Positions 27,772 through 37,631 are shown, counted from the first letter of the stretch. The stretch is 64,000 nucleotides of DNA from Roseibium sp. HPY-6 (GCF_040530035.1 NZ_JBEWCD010000001.1:2108001-2172000), one strand, 5' to 3'. The notes: generated from the letters alone by a model not told the origin. Translations and numbers: made by a program.

Positions 27772-28118
27772 AATGATATGACACTTACGAAGCCGCGTGA
27801 AGCTGCGCGCGCAACAAACCGCGCCTTGAAGGCCAGTTTGGAGCCAGCTCGACACCTGAAGGGAGATAAGCAGGGACAAAACAGCCGGGCCAGACAGCTT
27901 TCGTGTCAAAAGCCGGTCAGATGCGGAGTTTCCATGGCTCGAAAACGCGCACCGGCGGAACAGTGCAAGCGTGGCATCCGCGACAAAAATGATCCAAGAA
28001 TTCGCGGCACTGTGGCTTCAAAAGCGAAACACCCAGCACCCTGCCCCCCCTTAACGGGGAAACAGGGGCTGGGAGGAACTTTCGACTGTTTAGCAACCGT
28101 CACCCGTAGGACGCAGCC
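27772..28118. other. 347-base gap without a recognised gene
   Basis: Between the DeoR operator region and the aglK stop. A 126-codon open frame on the plus strand starts inside the operator region and shows no motif or family resemblance. The right end holds the aglK 3' region with a GC hairpin (28039-28067). Nothing else could be supported. Confidence 0.5.
28039..28067 (-). terminator. Possible terminator of the agl-type operon
   Basis: Read on the minus strand, CCCTG...CCCC, a short GTTAA loop, and GGGG...CAGGG make a two-part GC stem about 50 bases beyond the aglK stop. There is no clear U-run, so the call is tentative. Confidence 0.35.
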
Positions 28119-29210
28119 CTAGCGATACAAAAAGGACCTTCCGTTGCTGTCGAACAGATGCAGTTTGTCCTGCACGGCAGTGAGCCGGGTTGTTGTGCCC
28201 TTGTCGATCTTGTGAATTCCGGGAAGCTTTGCAATGAGAGACTCCCCTCCGTTCTGCGACTTGAAATAAAGCACTGTCGTCTCGCCGAGTGCTTCGACAA
28301 TTTCAACCTCCGCCGACACAAGGTAGTCATCGCTTTCCGTTACCGTCAGATCCTCCGGACGGACACCGAGCTTGACGACATTCCCCAGGTCACTGTCGCG
28401 GGATCCAATTGGCGCATCAGCATGCCCGCCATCAGACATTTGAACTGAAGTGGTGTCACCGGTGGCGGTGACTTTTGCCTCGATGAGATTCATCGCAGGC
28501 GATCCGATAAACTGGGCGACAAACGTGTTCGCCGGGCGCTCATAGAGTTCAAGTGGCGCACCGAACTGCTCCACGTCGCCGCCATGCAACACCACGATCC
28601 GGCTTGCAAGCGTCATCGCTTCGACCTGATCATGCGTCACGTAGATCATCGTGCTTTCTGGCATGCTTTCCTTCAGCTGGGCGATCTCGATCCTGGTCGC
28701 AACCCGGAGCGCTGCGTCCAGATTGGAAAGAGGCTCATCGAAAAGGAAGACTTTCGGATCGCGTACAATGGACCTTCCGATCGCAACGCGCTGACGCTGT
28801 CCGCCTGAAAGCGCCTTCGGCAGCCGATCGAGATATTGCGTGAGCTGAAGCGTCTCGGCGGCGCTTTTGACCGCCTTGTCGATCTCTTCCTTGGACTTGT
28901 GCGCAAGCTTCAGGGCAAACGCCATGTTGTCGTAAACAGTCATGTGCGGATAAAGCGCATAGGACTGGAACACCATCGCAATGCCCCGCTGCGCCGGGGG
29001 CACGTCGTTGACGACGACATCGTCGATTTCGAGCGTTCCCCCGGTGATTTTTTCAAGCCCGGCGATCATGCGGAGCAAGGTCGATTTCCCGCACCCCGAA
29101 GGTCCGACAAACACGATCAGTTCGCCCTGTTCGATTTCCAGGTTGATGTCGCGCAAGACTTCAACTTCACCGTAAGATTTGCTGACATCTTTCAAGGACA
29201 AGGAGGTCAT
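28119..29210 (-). CDS. aglK: Alpha-glucoside ABC transporter ATP-binding protein
   Basis: A 363-residue MalK-like ATPase with TOBE domain. Walker A is GPSGCGKST, the signature LSGGQRQRVAIGRS, Walker B FLFDEPLSNLD, and the switch His is in YVTHDQVEAM. FIGSPAMNLIEAKV marks the start of the regulatory domain, and VKLGVRPEDLTV the TOBE part. The ATG at 29210 follows GGAGCAGCCGGC. It is the last gene of the order binding protein, AglF-type, AglG-type, ATPase, matching S. meliloti aglEFGAK but without aglA between the permease and ATPase genes. Confidence 0.88.
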   Translation of the reverse strand: MTSLSLKDVSKSYGEVEVLRDINLEIEQGELIVFVGPSGCGKSTLLRMIAGLEKITGGTLEIDDVVVNDVPPAQRGIAMVFQSYALYPHMTVYDNMAFALKLAHKSKEEIDKAVKSAAETLQLTQYLDRLPKALSGGQRQRVAIGRSIVRDPKVFLFDEPLSNLDAALRVATRIEIAQLKESMPESTMIYVTHDQVEAMTLASRIVVLHGGDVEQFGAPLELYERPANTFVAQFIGSPAMNLIEAKVTATGDTTSVQMSDGGHADAPIGSRDSDLGNVVKLGVRPEDLTVTESDDYLVSAEVEIVEALGETTVLYFKSQNGGESLIAKLPGIHKIDKGTTTRLTAVQDKLHLFDSNGRSFLYR

Positions 29211-29243
29211 GCCGGCTGCTCCCCAATTTGTTTCTTGTTCATG

Positions 29244-30392
29244 TTACTTGACCGATCCTGCGAGCAGGCCGCGCACCAGATACCGTTGCATCGCAAAGAA
29301 CACGCCAAGCGGTACGGCAATCGACACGAATGCGGCTGTTGCAAGGATCTCCCAGTTGCCACCTCTGGTCCCCAGCAACTCGACGATCTGGTTCGTCATC
29401 ACCGTTGTCGAACCCGTCGCGTCAATCAGGAACACCTTTGCAACCAGAAGATCGTTCCAGGTCCACAGGAACTGGAAGATCGCAAAGGACGCCAGCGCCG
29501 GGAAACTGAGAGGAATGATGATCTTGGTAAAGATCTGGAAATCGGTCGCACCGTCTACCTTCGCATTCTCGATAATGTCCCGTGGCAGACCGACCATGTA
29601 GTTTCGCAGCAGATAGACTGCGAGCGGCATGCCAAAGGCAGTATGCGCAAGCCAGACGCCCAGATACCCCTTGCCGATCCCGATACCGAGATGCAGCCTC
29701 AGCAGCGGAATGAGCGCCAGCTGCAGCGGGACGACCAGCATTCCAACCACAGCCGCGATGAGGATCGCACGCCCGGGAAACTCCATCCAGGCAAGGGCGT
29801 AAGCCGCAAAGGCTGCCACCACAATCGGAATGATCGTTGCCGGGATCGTCACGGTCAGCGTATTGAAGAACGCCTTGGCCATATTGTCCTGGCCCGACCC
29901 CGAAAAGAGGATCGTGGTGTAGTTGTCGAGCGTGAACTCAGGCGGCACCGTGGCAGTTATGAATATTCGCTGTCCGCGACCGGAGAGTTGCTTGTCATTA
30001 CCCCGCCAGACATAACTTCCGTCAGGCTGGAGGGTCACGCTTTCGCCGTCTTTCATTTCGGCGGTGTCACCGGGCTGATAGGCAGAGACATCTCTGGATG
30101 AAATGCCCCAGGCACGGATCTCGCGCGGCGCTCCCTCGAAAATGTTTCCGGTGACCACAAACATGTCCCCATCCGCGACCCGGTTGTCGTCGGGATCTGC
30201 AGCCCGGTAGACTTCGTTCTGCTCCGCCGGAAACAGTGCGGCCCACCATCCGGAACTTGAGATCTGATCCGCAGTCCGGAAGGACGACACGAACAGACCG
30301 ATCGTCGGAAACAACCAGAGCAGCACGAGCAAGGCGACGGAGATATGGACTGCCCATGTCAGTCCGGACTTTTTACCGGCAATGCTGGCCAT
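29244..30392 (-). CDS. aglG: Alpha-glucoside ABC transporter permease (AglG type)
   Basis: A 382-residue MalG-class permease. A large periplasmic insertion (roughly residues 45-150, with the FRTADQISSSGWW entry) sits between the first and second membrane helices, a feature of AglG proteins. The EAA-type loop is ENAKVDGATDFQIFTKIIIPLSFP. It ends MQRYLVRGLLAGSVK. The ATG at 30392 shares a base with the TGA of the aglF-type gene (GTGATG; a GTG one codon earlier is an alternative). Confidence 0.88.
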   Translation of the reverse strand: MASIAGKKSGLTWAVHISVALLVLLWLFPTIGLFVSSFRTADQISSSGWWAALFPAEQNEVYRAADPDDNRVADGDMFVVTGNIFEGAPREIRAWGISSRDVSAYQPGDTAEMKDGESVTLQPDGSYVWRGNDKQLSGRGQRIFITATVPPEFTLDNYTTILFSGSGQDNMAKAFFNTLTVTIPATIIPIVVAAFAAYALAWMEFPGRAILIAAVVGMLVVPLQLALIPLLRLHLGIGIGKGYLGVWLAHTAFGMPLAVYLLRNYMVGLPRDIIENAKVDGATDFQIFTKIIIPLSFPALASFAIFQFLWTWNDLLVAKVFLIDATGSTTVMTNQIVELLGTRGGNWEILATAAFVSIAVPLGVFFAMQRYLVRGLLAGSVK

Positions 30393-31633
30393 CACTTCAT
30401 CTCCTTCCGGGCGTTGTAGACGTTCCAGACGAGGATTGGCGTCACGAGCAACATGATGATGATCGCGCTTGCCGAACCGACGCCCCAGTCATTCGCACGA
30501 AACAGCTTGTCGTACATGTAGTTGGCAAGAACCTGGGTTTCCCACTGGCCATTGGTCATCGCAAAGACGATGTCAAAGACCTTCAGGACCGTCAGCGTGA
30601 TCGTCGTCCAGACAACAACGATGGTTCCCATGATCTGCGGGACCTTGATCTTGAAGAAGATCTGGAACGGATTTGCCCCATCTATGATGGCAGCTTCAAT
30701 CGTCTCTTCGGGAATGCCCCGCAAGGCGGCAGACAGGATCACCATCGCAAATCCGGTCTGGATCCAGATCAACACCACCATCAGGAAGAAGTTGTTCCAC
30801 AGGGGAACCGTCAACCAGGTTTGTGCTTCGCCATAGGGCAGTTCACCGACCCAAAGGCCAACCAGCGAACTGAGCGACATCCAGATGAGCCACAAGGCAC
30901 CAACAGCCACCAGAAGGCGCAAAGGCAACAGCCACCCAGAATGATCTTCGCCTTTGGCAACGATTGCCCGGACGAAGGACCAGGCAACCGAAGCAACGAT
31001 CACCACGAAACCGACCAGCAGCATGGACGGCAGAACCTGCAAGAGCAGCACCGATCCGATGCCTCCGTCGAACTTAAGCCAGACCGCATTCAGGATGCCT
31101 ATCTGGTTCTGGTCTTCAGGACGCGTATCGTAAATCAGCTTGAAGATCACCGAGGCACCGACAAACGAGATTGCCATCGGCATGAAAATGAGGGATTTGG
31201 CCAGATTGCCCCATTTGATCCTGTCCGTCAGCTGGGCAACAAGCAGCCCAAACGCCGTTGAAATGGCCGGAACGACGATCAGCCAGAGCATGTTGTTCCG
31301 CACGGCTTCCCAGAATTTCGGCTCGGCCATCATCTGACTGTAGTTTGCGAAGCCGACGAACGCGCCGCCCTGATCTCTGTCCGTCAGCGAGAGACGCAAG
31401 GTCTCAAAGACCGGGTAGGCCAGATAGAGCATCAACGCGAACAGGGCTGGAAACAGAAACAGCCAGGGGCGGATCATGTTCGCACGATTTATGTTCCGGC
31501 CGGCATTCGGACCAGAAGCCGGAAAAAGGACCTTGTCGAGGAACAGGTTCGATAAAAAGAAGTATCCGAGGCAGCCGCCGACACCGACTACAATTACCGT
31601 CAGCCCGTAGAGCGCCGGGTTATCCGAAAACAT
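30392..31633 (-). CDS. aglF: Alpha-glucoside ABC transporter permease (AglF type)
   Basis: A 413-residue MalF-class permease, longer than most family members because of two extra N-terminal hydrophobic segments and additional helices around residues 180-260. The core starts RPWLFLFPALFALMLYLAYPV. The EAA loop is EAAIIDGANPFQIFFKIKVPQIMG. The gene lies between the binding-protein gene and the AglG-type permease gene on one strand, with a one-base overlap to the latter. Confidence 0.88.
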   Translation of the reverse strand: MFSDNPALYGLTVIVVGVGGCLGYFFLSNLFLDKVLFPASGPNAGRNINRANMIRPWLFLFPALFALMLYLAYPVFETLRLSLTDRDQGGAFVGFANYSQMMAEPKFWEAVRNNMLWLIVVPAISTAFGLLVAQLTDRIKWGNLAKSLIFMPMAISFVGASVIFKLIYDTRPEDQNQIGILNAVWLKFDGGIGSVLLLQVLPSMLLVGFVVIVASVAWSFVRAIVAKGEDHSGWLLPLRLLVAVGALWLIWMSLSSLVGLWVGELPYGEAQTWLTVPLWNNFFLMVVLIWIQTGFAMVILSAALRGIPEETIEAAIIDGANPFQIFFKIKVPQIMGTIVVVWTTITLTVLKVFDIVFAMTNGQWETQVLANYMYDKLFRANDWGVGSASAIIIMLLVTPILVWNVYNARKEMK

Positions 31634-31774
31634 GGCCGATCCATCCCTTTAGTCATTGCAGATCGTTCCCGGCATGTCCGGGCGAAACCTGTCTTGGGGA
31701 AAAAGGAGCGTTAAGTGCGCTTTCGTATCAGTCGACAGTGGCCGGACCTGTTGCAGGGCCCGGCCACTGCAAGA

Positions 31775-33142
31775 TCACTTGAGAGCGTCCCAGCTTTTCT
31801 GGATCTCACCGGCAACCGCCGTGGCGTCCTTGCCACCGGTGTAATCAACCATGCCGGTCCAGAATGTGCCTGCACCGACGCCGCCCGGCATCAGGTCGGA
31901 CCCGTCAAAGCGGAAAGTGGTGGCATTGACGAGAATTTCGCCCTGACCGCGCAACGTGTCGTTCAGATAAGCTTCCGGATTGACACCCTTGTGCGGCGTC
32001 AGGAAGCCGGTCTGGGCCATCATGACTTCGTGTGACAGCGGCAACTGGAAGAACTTCATCAGCTCGGTCGTAGCGTCAGATGGCTTCGTGACCGCCATCA
32101 GTGTGCCGCCACCAAGAACCGGATTGCCGAGATCCTTGCCGGCATAGGCAGGTAGATAGAAGAAATCGACATCGGCACCGAACTCGACCCCGTCGGGGAA
32201 GAAGGCCGGCACAAAGGAAGCCTGACGGTGCAGATAGCATTGCGGCGGTGAAGAGAAGAGGCCTTTGGGGCTGTCGCGGAAGTCAGTCGATGCGACGGCA
32301 TCAGCACCGCCGGCAACCTTGTCGTCGTCCCGTGCGAACCAGCCGAACTCCTCGATGGCGGCAACAACCCGCTCGTCGTCGAACGGAATTTCGTTGGTCA
32401 CCCACTGGTCATAGACGTCTGCCGGCTGTGTCCGCAGCATCATGTCCTCGACCCAGTCGGTCGCCGGCCACCCTGTGGCAGCGCCCGAACCCAGACCGAT
32501 GCACCAAGGTGTTTCGCCATCGGCAACGATCTGTTCTGTCAGCGCCTTGAGATCTTCCATCGATTCCGGCACTTCGTATCCGGCATCTTCAAAGTTCTCG
32601 GGAACGTACCAGACGAGGCTTTTCACATTGACGTTGTAGAAGAAGCCGAAGAGCTGATCGTTGCCGTCGGCATCCTTATAGGTTCCAAGATTGACCCAGC
32701 TGTCACCGGCGCCATAGTTGTCGCCAACCCAGCTTGCCATGCCTTCCGGCAGCGGCTGCAACAGGCCGCGCGAGGCCATATCGGAGGCAAGGCCAGGCTG
32801 CGGGAAGACAGCAATGTTCGGAGCCGCACCGGCTTCCGCATCAATGACGATCTGCTGTTCGAAAGAGTCGGATCCGGTGTAGATGACCTCTGCCCCGGTG
32901 GCTTCGGTGAAATAGGCAAGAACGTTGCGGAAGTACCCGTCTTCAGGCTGCAGCCAGGGGCCGGCAATCGTAACCGTCTGACCTTTCAGATCAGGCGCGC
33001 TTTCAGCCCAGGCATTGTAGCTGTCCCAATTGAAGGGCCCTTCACCCGGAGCAAATTTCAGGTCCGCTGCACTCGCGCCGCCAAAACCCAGCGATACGCT
33101 TAGCGCCAAGCCTGCAGCGCAGGCCATCAAACGTGATTTCAT
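31775..33142 (-). CDS. aglE: Alpha-glucoside ABC transporter, periplasmic binding protein
   Basis: A 455-residue family-1 binding protein resembling AglE. A signal peptide ends near residue 25 (GGASA). The mature sequence includes TVTIAGPWLQPEDGYFRNV, FGFFYNVNVKSLVWYVP, and the substrate-pocket stretch SPPQCYLHRQASFVPAFFP. The ATG at 33142 follows GGGAGGACTGAC. Expected ligands of the family are trehalose, sucrose and maltose. A LacI-type operator lies 117 bases upstream, shared with the divergent regulator. Confidence 0.9.
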   Translation of the reverse strand: MKSRLMACAAGLALSVSLGFGGASAADLKFAPGEGPFNWDSYNAWAESAPDLKGQTVTIAGPWLQPEDGYFRNVLAYFTEATGAEVIYTGSDSFEQQIVIDAEAGAAPNIAVFPQPGLASDMASRGLLQPLPEGMASWVGDNYGAGDSWVNLGTYKDADGNDQLFGFFYNVNVKSLVWYVPENFEDAGYEVPESMEDLKALTEQIVADGETPWCIGLGSGAATGWPATDWVEDMMLRTQPADVYDQWVTNEIPFDDERVVAAIEEFGWFARDDDKVAGGADAVASTDFRDSPKGLFSSPPQCYLHRQASFVPAFFPDGVEFGADVDFFYLPAYAGKDLGNPVLGGGTLMAVTKPSDATTELMKFFQLPLSHEVMMAQTGFLTPHKGVNPEAYLNDTLRGQGEILVNATTFRFDGSDLMPGGVGAGTFWTGMVDYTGGKDATAVAGEIQKSWDALK

Positions 33143-33258
33143 GTCAGTCCTCCCAGATTGTCCCTTTGGTGGGACATTCCCTTTAAAGTGGCACACCTCA
33201 CCCACCGGCAGCAATACCGAGGCTCCTCCTCCGTGCAGCAAACCAACCGGAACTCGGC

Positions 33259-33276
33259 ATCCAAACCGCTTTGGAT
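33259..33276. promoter_or_regulatory. LacI-type operator between aglE and the divergent regulator
   Basis: ATCCAAA-CCGC-TTTGGAT is an 18-base near-perfect palindrome with a central CG, the usual form of LacI/GalR-family sites. It lies in the 249-base region between aglE (start 33142) and the LacI-type gene (start 33392). Control of both genes is inferred. Confidence 0.7.
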
Positions 33277-33391
33277 TTGATCCTAAAGATGTCTGTACAC
33301 TTCGCTCTTGTCAAGCGAACAACACACGATTTAATGTTGCATTTCAATAACAGCCTGATGGGAGGTCGCTTTCAAAGCGTTTTGGGCCAGC

Positions 33392-34429
33392 ATGAGCAAG
33401 GGTGTAAATCTCAAGGAATTATCAAATCGGCTGAATCTTTCACAGACGACAGTCAGCCGGGCCTTGAACGGATATCCCGAAGTCAGCGCCGAGACCCGCC
33501 GCCGGGTTGCCGAAATGGCCGATAAGCTCGGCTATGCTCCCAACAGTCAGGCAAGGCGTCTGGCGACCGGACGCTCCATGGCCATCGGACATGTCATCCC
33601 CAGATCCATCCACGAGATGATGAACCCGATCTTCCTGGAATTCATTGCCGGAGCAGGAGAAACATATTCAAAACACGGCTACGACATGATCATATCCGTG
33701 GTTGAGGATGATCACGAAGAGGACGCCTATCGGCAGATTGCAACACGGAAGAAAGCCGATGGTGTGATCATTCACGGACCGGCGGCTAACGAAAAACGTC
33801 ACGAATTGTTAAAGGCAATCAACCTGCCCTTCGTGGTGCATGGCAGGATACCGGGCGCTGAACAGGAAACATCCTGGATCGACATGAACAATCGCCGCGC
33901 CTTTGAAAGGGCGACGAACCTGCTTTTGGACCTCGGGCACAAACGAATTGCGCTTCTCAACGGGCTCGAACACATGGACTTTGCCCGCCGCCGACGCAAG
34001 GGCTTCGAAGATGCGCTTGCCGCCCGCGGCCTTGAACCGGACACCGCCATCATGTGCAGTTCGGACATGACCGAGCCCTATGGCTGCGACAATGCGATGG
34101 AAATGCTGAAATCCGACCAACCGCCGACAGCATTCTTGGTATCGTCGATGATTTCCGCGATTGGGGTTGCCCGCGCAATCGGTCAATGCGGTCTGGAGAC
34201 CGGCAAGGATGTTTCGATCATCACGCATGACGATGCCCTGTCGTTCCTGCCCAACAGCGGTGAAGTGCCGATCTTTACATGCACCCGTTCTTCCGTGAGG
34301 TATGCCGGCCAAAGGGCTGCGGAGCTGCTTCTCGACATTGTTGCCGATCCAAAGCGGCCACCTTCATCGCTCCATCTAGATGCCGAACTTATCGTGGGCC
34401 AGTCGACAGGGCCGGCTCCGGGCCGCTAA
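33392..34429 (+). CDS. aglR: LacI-family regulator of the agl-type transporter
   Basis: A 345-residue LacI/GalR repressor. The helix-turn-helix and hinge occupy residues 5-60 (LKELSNRLNLSQTTVSRALNGYPEVS; GYAPNSQARRLATG). The periplasmic-binding-protein-like sensor follows with GHVIPRSIHEMMNPIFLEF, ATRKKADGVIIHGP, and DVSIITHDD. It diverges from the aglE-type gene and faces a palindromic operator, matching AglR of S. meliloti in position and family. The inducer is presumably an alpha-glucoside. Confidence 0.88.
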   Translation: MSKGVNLKELSNRLNLSQTTVSRALNGYPEVSAETRRRVAEMADKLGYAPNSQARRLATGRSMAIGHVIPRSIHEMMNPIFLEFIAGAGETYSKHGYDMIISVVEDDHEEDAYRQIATRKKADGVIIHGPAANEKRHELLKAINLPFVVHGRIPGAEQETSWIDMNNRRAFERATNLLLDLGHKRIALLNGLEHMDFARRRRKGFEDALAARGLEPDTAIMCSSDMTEPYGCDNAMEMLKSDQPPTAFLVSSMISAIGVARAIGQCGLETGKDVSIITHDDALSFLPNSGEVPIFTCTRSSVRYAGQRAAELLLDIVADPKRPPSSLHLDAELIVGQSTGPAPGR

Positions 34430-34475
34430 CGTCAACGCCCACGCCGCCTTCAGAAAACAGCAGCAAGTCCAAGGC

Positions 34476-35147
34476 CTAAACCTGTGAAAGGCCACTGGTC
34501 TGCAACAGCGTCTTCATGGTCTTCAGCCCGCTCAAACGATGCTGCCGTGCGCATTCGAACGCGGTCACATCATCGCCCCGTGCGATGGCTTCGACGATTT
34601 TCCGGTGATCATCCACGTTGGCAGCAGGTGCCTTGTTCAGGCGCAGCAACACCGTATTGGCACGGTAGATCTGATCGAGGAACCCGGCGATTTCGGCTTC
34701 CAGGCGGACATTGCCGCAGAGCCCTGCAAGCAGCCTGTGAAACGTGTCATCCAGATTTGCCCAGGCCCCGATATCACTGGAGGCGAGCGCTGAACCGCTT
34801 TCCGAAAGCACGCGGCCGATATCATCCAGGTGCAAGTCTTCTGTCTCAACGCGAGCGGCCGCGCCGGCGGCAAGCGACTCGAGCGCCGCCAGGATTTCGA
34901 AAATCTCGCAAATGTCTTTTCGCGATATGGCGACCACACGGGCGCCGCGCCTCGGCACAAGATCGACTAGGCCCTCCGCTTCAAGGCGTATGAGCGCCTC
35001 CCGGACCGGCGTTCTGCTCATTCCCAAACGGTTGGCGATGTCCGGTTCCGGCGCCTGGTAGCCGGGCGGCAAAACACCCTGAAGAATCTCGTTTTTGAGC
35101 CGACCATAGGCGCTGTCGACCTGTGTAAATTTGATTTTCGCTAACAT
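34476..35147 (-). CDS. GntR-family regulator (FadR/FCD subfamily)
   Basis: A 223-residue regulator. The winged helix-turn-helix includes AYGRLKNEILQGVLPPGYQ and DIANRLGMSRTPVREALIRLEAEGLVDLVPRRGARV. An FCD domain follows, with metal or ligand His residues in DDTFHRLLAGLCGN, DDHRKIVEAI and ARQHRLSGL. Such proteins respond to carboxylates or sugar acids. It converges with the LacI-type gene and no target lies obviously adjacent; the long AT-rich region upstream separates it from tolC. Confidence 0.88.
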   Translation of the reverse strand: MLAKIKFTQVDSAYGRLKNEILQGVLPPGYQAPEPDIANRLGMSRTPVREALIRLEAEGLVDLVPRRGARVVAISRKDICEIFEILAALESLAAGAAARVETEDLHLDDIGRVLSESGSALASSDIGAWANLDDTFHRLLAGLCGNVRLEAEIAGFLDQIYRANTVLLRLNKAPAANVDDHRKIVEAIARGDDVTAFECARQHRLSGLKTMKTLLQTSGLSQV

Positions 35148-35908
35148 TGCCCGAGGCTTTCAGCACCTAATGACAGAAATCACATAAGCATTGGCCGGAC
35201 TGCGTAACTGCGACGGCCGGGTGGGTATGTTTTGCAAAAAAATCAATTCAGCATTGATAATAATAACGATAAAATTTTATGAAAAACTGAGTGTTTTCGA
35301 AAAAGTCTTCGAGGGCGCGTTACCGCTTCAGGTCCTACGCATTGAAAAATAAGGGAAAATTGATTACAGCTTTGACAACTTCACCGTAAAAAGTACTTAT
35401 CTTTTTTCTGAAAAAATCATCAATTCGTGCCGTTTGGTACAAGGGCGAGTGGTTCGGTTTTTTACACTTTTGCCGACGCAGTGCATTTTCGGAAACAGAG
35501 CAGCAGAACGCGACATTGCATTTTGCAATCCTCCTTTGGAATGAGCGAATAGAGTAGTGCTGAAACTCGACGCCTGTAGAAATCGAACAACATCGAGAGC
35601 TCAGAGCGACCATCCCATCGGATTTGATTGAATAAATCGCCTCAAGACAGATATCCAAATAGAATTAATCGGTAGTTTTATTTCGTAAAAATCAACAAGA
35701 ACCCATTTTTATATCATCTTAAAATAAAAACTGAAAATTTATACTTAGAATAATTCAGAAGAATTGGAAAAATAAAACTTAATTCAATCATGGGTATTTT
35801 TAACGCGGGCGAATTTACATGAATTTCACTAGCAATTCCGGCACCGAAATTACGATTGGTTAACCATGTAAATTTACTTTTGCAGCAGATAACAAAAATG
35901 GCGCTGCA
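35148..35908. other. 761-base AT-rich intergenic region
   Basis: This stretch between the divergent GntR and TolC genes is markedly AT-rich compared with the surroundings and has runs such as AAAATTTTAT. A 107-codon frame on the minus strand (35335-35658) shows no motif and an atypical composition, so it is not called. The right end must hold the tolC promoter. The role of the remaining 600 bases is unknown: horizontally acquired remnant, regulatory region or a small RNA are all possible. Confidence 0.6.
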
Positions 35909-37513
35909 ATGACACTCTTCTTCGACCCTCAGGAGCTATTGCGAGGGATCAGGATCTGCCCGGCAATTTCGCTTGCCGGACTGTCTCTGGTCGTGCTGTG
36001 TCTCACAGCAACCTTTGCTGTTGCTCAAACTCTTGAAGAAGCCATGTCCTCCGCGTATGCGGTCAATCCGCGTCTGAAAGCAGAAAGGTCGCGCTATCAG
36101 GCGACGAACCAAGGCGTATGGACGGCACGTTCAGAGTTTCTTCCGACGGTCACGGGATCTTATCTCGCAGAACAAAATGCCTACAACTTGGAGAGTACCA
36201 ACTCTCGCGACCAAGAGTTTAGCCACGAACTTAACCTTACGGTCTCTCAAACACTCTTTCAGGGCCTGGCCGGAGTGAACCGGCTGAACCAGGCCCATGA
36301 GGAAGCCGCCGCGGGACGCAGCCAGCTGATCAGTGTTGAACAGACATTGATGCTCAACACGGCCGACGCCTATCTGCGTGTTGTTCACGACCGGGAAATA
36401 CTAAGCCGCCTCAAGGCTTATACCGCGGTCGTCCAGCGGGAAGTGAATGCGGCCCGTGTGCGATATAGGTCCGGTGATGCGACCAGAACTGATATCGAGC
36501 AGGCTCTTGCCCGCTTGGCGGAGGCGCAGGGCAACGGCGATCAGGCTGTTGGTGACCTTGAAGCCTCAGAAGCCCTGTTCGAACGGCTCACGGGTCAAAA
36601 GCCCGGCAAACTCGGATGGCCGGCCGTTCCGAAGTCGATCCTTCCTTCGGACGAAGACGATGCCATTTCCATTGCTTTGCAAAGCAACCCCTCGATCCGG
36701 GCTGCGACGGCAGATGCACGTGCGGCCAGGTATGCCGCGAGGGCGTCCGTTGGCGACATGCTGCCGCGCGTTGCTCTCGAAAGTGCGTGGGAGAACGGCT
36801 ACCAGGACGACCTGTCTGACCAAAGCGACGAAGAATTTCGGCTCGGTCTGCGTGTCACGGCGCCCTTGTTCACCGGCGGACGCAACGTCGCTGCGGTCCG
36901 GCGTGCGAAATTCACCGCCGCGCAGGAAGAGTACGAGCTGGATGACACCCAGCAGATCATCCGGGAAAACGTCATCAGGGCGATGAGGCAACGCAGCGCA
37001 TCCCAGCGACGCGCGAAGGCAGAAAAACGTGCAATCGCGGCCAATAGACGGGCGGTCAAAGGCCTCCAGGTCGAGTTCGACAGCGGCCAGAGGTCCCTGC
37101 TCGATGTGTTGGACGGCGAACGGGAACTTCTTTTGAGTCAGGTCGACTTCGTGCGCGCACGATACGACGCCCGGATCGCCGATTTCTTTCTGCTGGCCAA
37201 CATTGGCCGCCTCGCGCCACGGCATTTTTCCATCATCGAGGATCGGCCTGCGCCGGTTGCACGTATCGTGCCGGAGTTTAACTCCTGGGATTTGAGGCTG
37301 GCTCCAACCGAAAACGATACGGATCAGTCGGACCTCGCAAGCCCCACGGAAACCGCACCTCTCGGCTATCAGGCAAACCCTAAAAAGTCGATCAACTGGG
37401 TCGATTGGCCTTATCGGACCGGGGGTCAAGACAATCCGGACACGGCTGAACCCGATAACAGAACGCGGAAACTCTGGCGCTCACTTGCCACGCTTGGCTT
37501 GCACCAGTTCTAG
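35909..37513 (+). CDS. TolC-family outer-membrane efflux/secretion protein
   Basis: A 534-residue TolC-type protein. A hydrophobic leader at about residues 17-39 ends AVAQ after an unusually long N-terminal tail. Two repeated OEP domains follow, starting TLEEAMSSAYAVNPRLKAER and DAISIALQSNPSIRAATADARAARYAARAS. The equatorial signatures are VSQTLFQGLAGVNRLNQA and VTAPLFTGGRNVAAVRRAK, and the end of the fold has FDSGQRSLLDVLDGERELL. A Pro/Asp-rich tail of about 90 residues extends past the barrel. No inner-membrane partner lies next to it, so it may serve several systems. Confidence 0.92.
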   Translation: MTLFFDPQELLRGIRICPAISLAGLSLVVLCLTATFAVAQTLEEAMSSAYAVNPRLKAERSRYQATNQGVWTARSEFLPTVTGSYLAEQNAYNLESTNSRDQEFSHELNLTVSQTLFQGLAGVNRLNQAHEEAAAGRSQLISVEQTLMLNTADAYLRVVHDREILSRLKAYTAVVQREVNAARVRYRSGDATRTDIEQALARLAEAQGNGDQAVGDLEASEALFERLTGQKPGKLGWPAVPKSILPSDEDDAISIALQSNPSIRAATADARAARYAARASVGDMLPRVALESAWENGYQDDLSDQSDEEFRLGLRVTAPLFTGGRNVAAVRRAKFTAAQEEYELDDTQQIIRENVIRAMRQRSASQRRAKAEKRAIAANRRAVKGLQVEFDSGQRSLLDVLDGERELLLSQVDFVRARYDARIADFFLLANIGRLAPRHFSIIEDRPAPVARIVPEFNSWDLRLAPTENDTDQSDLASPTETAPLGYQANPKKSINWVDWPYRTGGQDNPDTAEPDNRTRKLWRSLATLGLHQF

Positions 37514-37631
37514 GGGAATAAAGCAGCCCTGCTTGTATGGGCCGCATTTCGTGCCATAAGTCTCCCTATACCTTTCCAACCTCGCCCGAGAGGCCGATTG
37601 CGCCTGCCAGGCCTTCAGGAGACACTTCACT

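Noticed and set aside
27745..28122. Plus-strand frame of 126 codons next to the DeoR operators
   Set aside because: It starts within the operator region, has a shadow-like basic composition, and ends in the aglK 3' region.
28836..30101. Plus-strand frame of about 420 codons
   Set aside because: Antisense to aglK and aglG; His/Arg-rich composition is typical of a shadow frame.
35335..35658. Minus-strand frame of 107 codons in the AT-rich gap
   Set aside because: No ribosome-binding site, no motif and atypical composition; recorded only as part of the gap.
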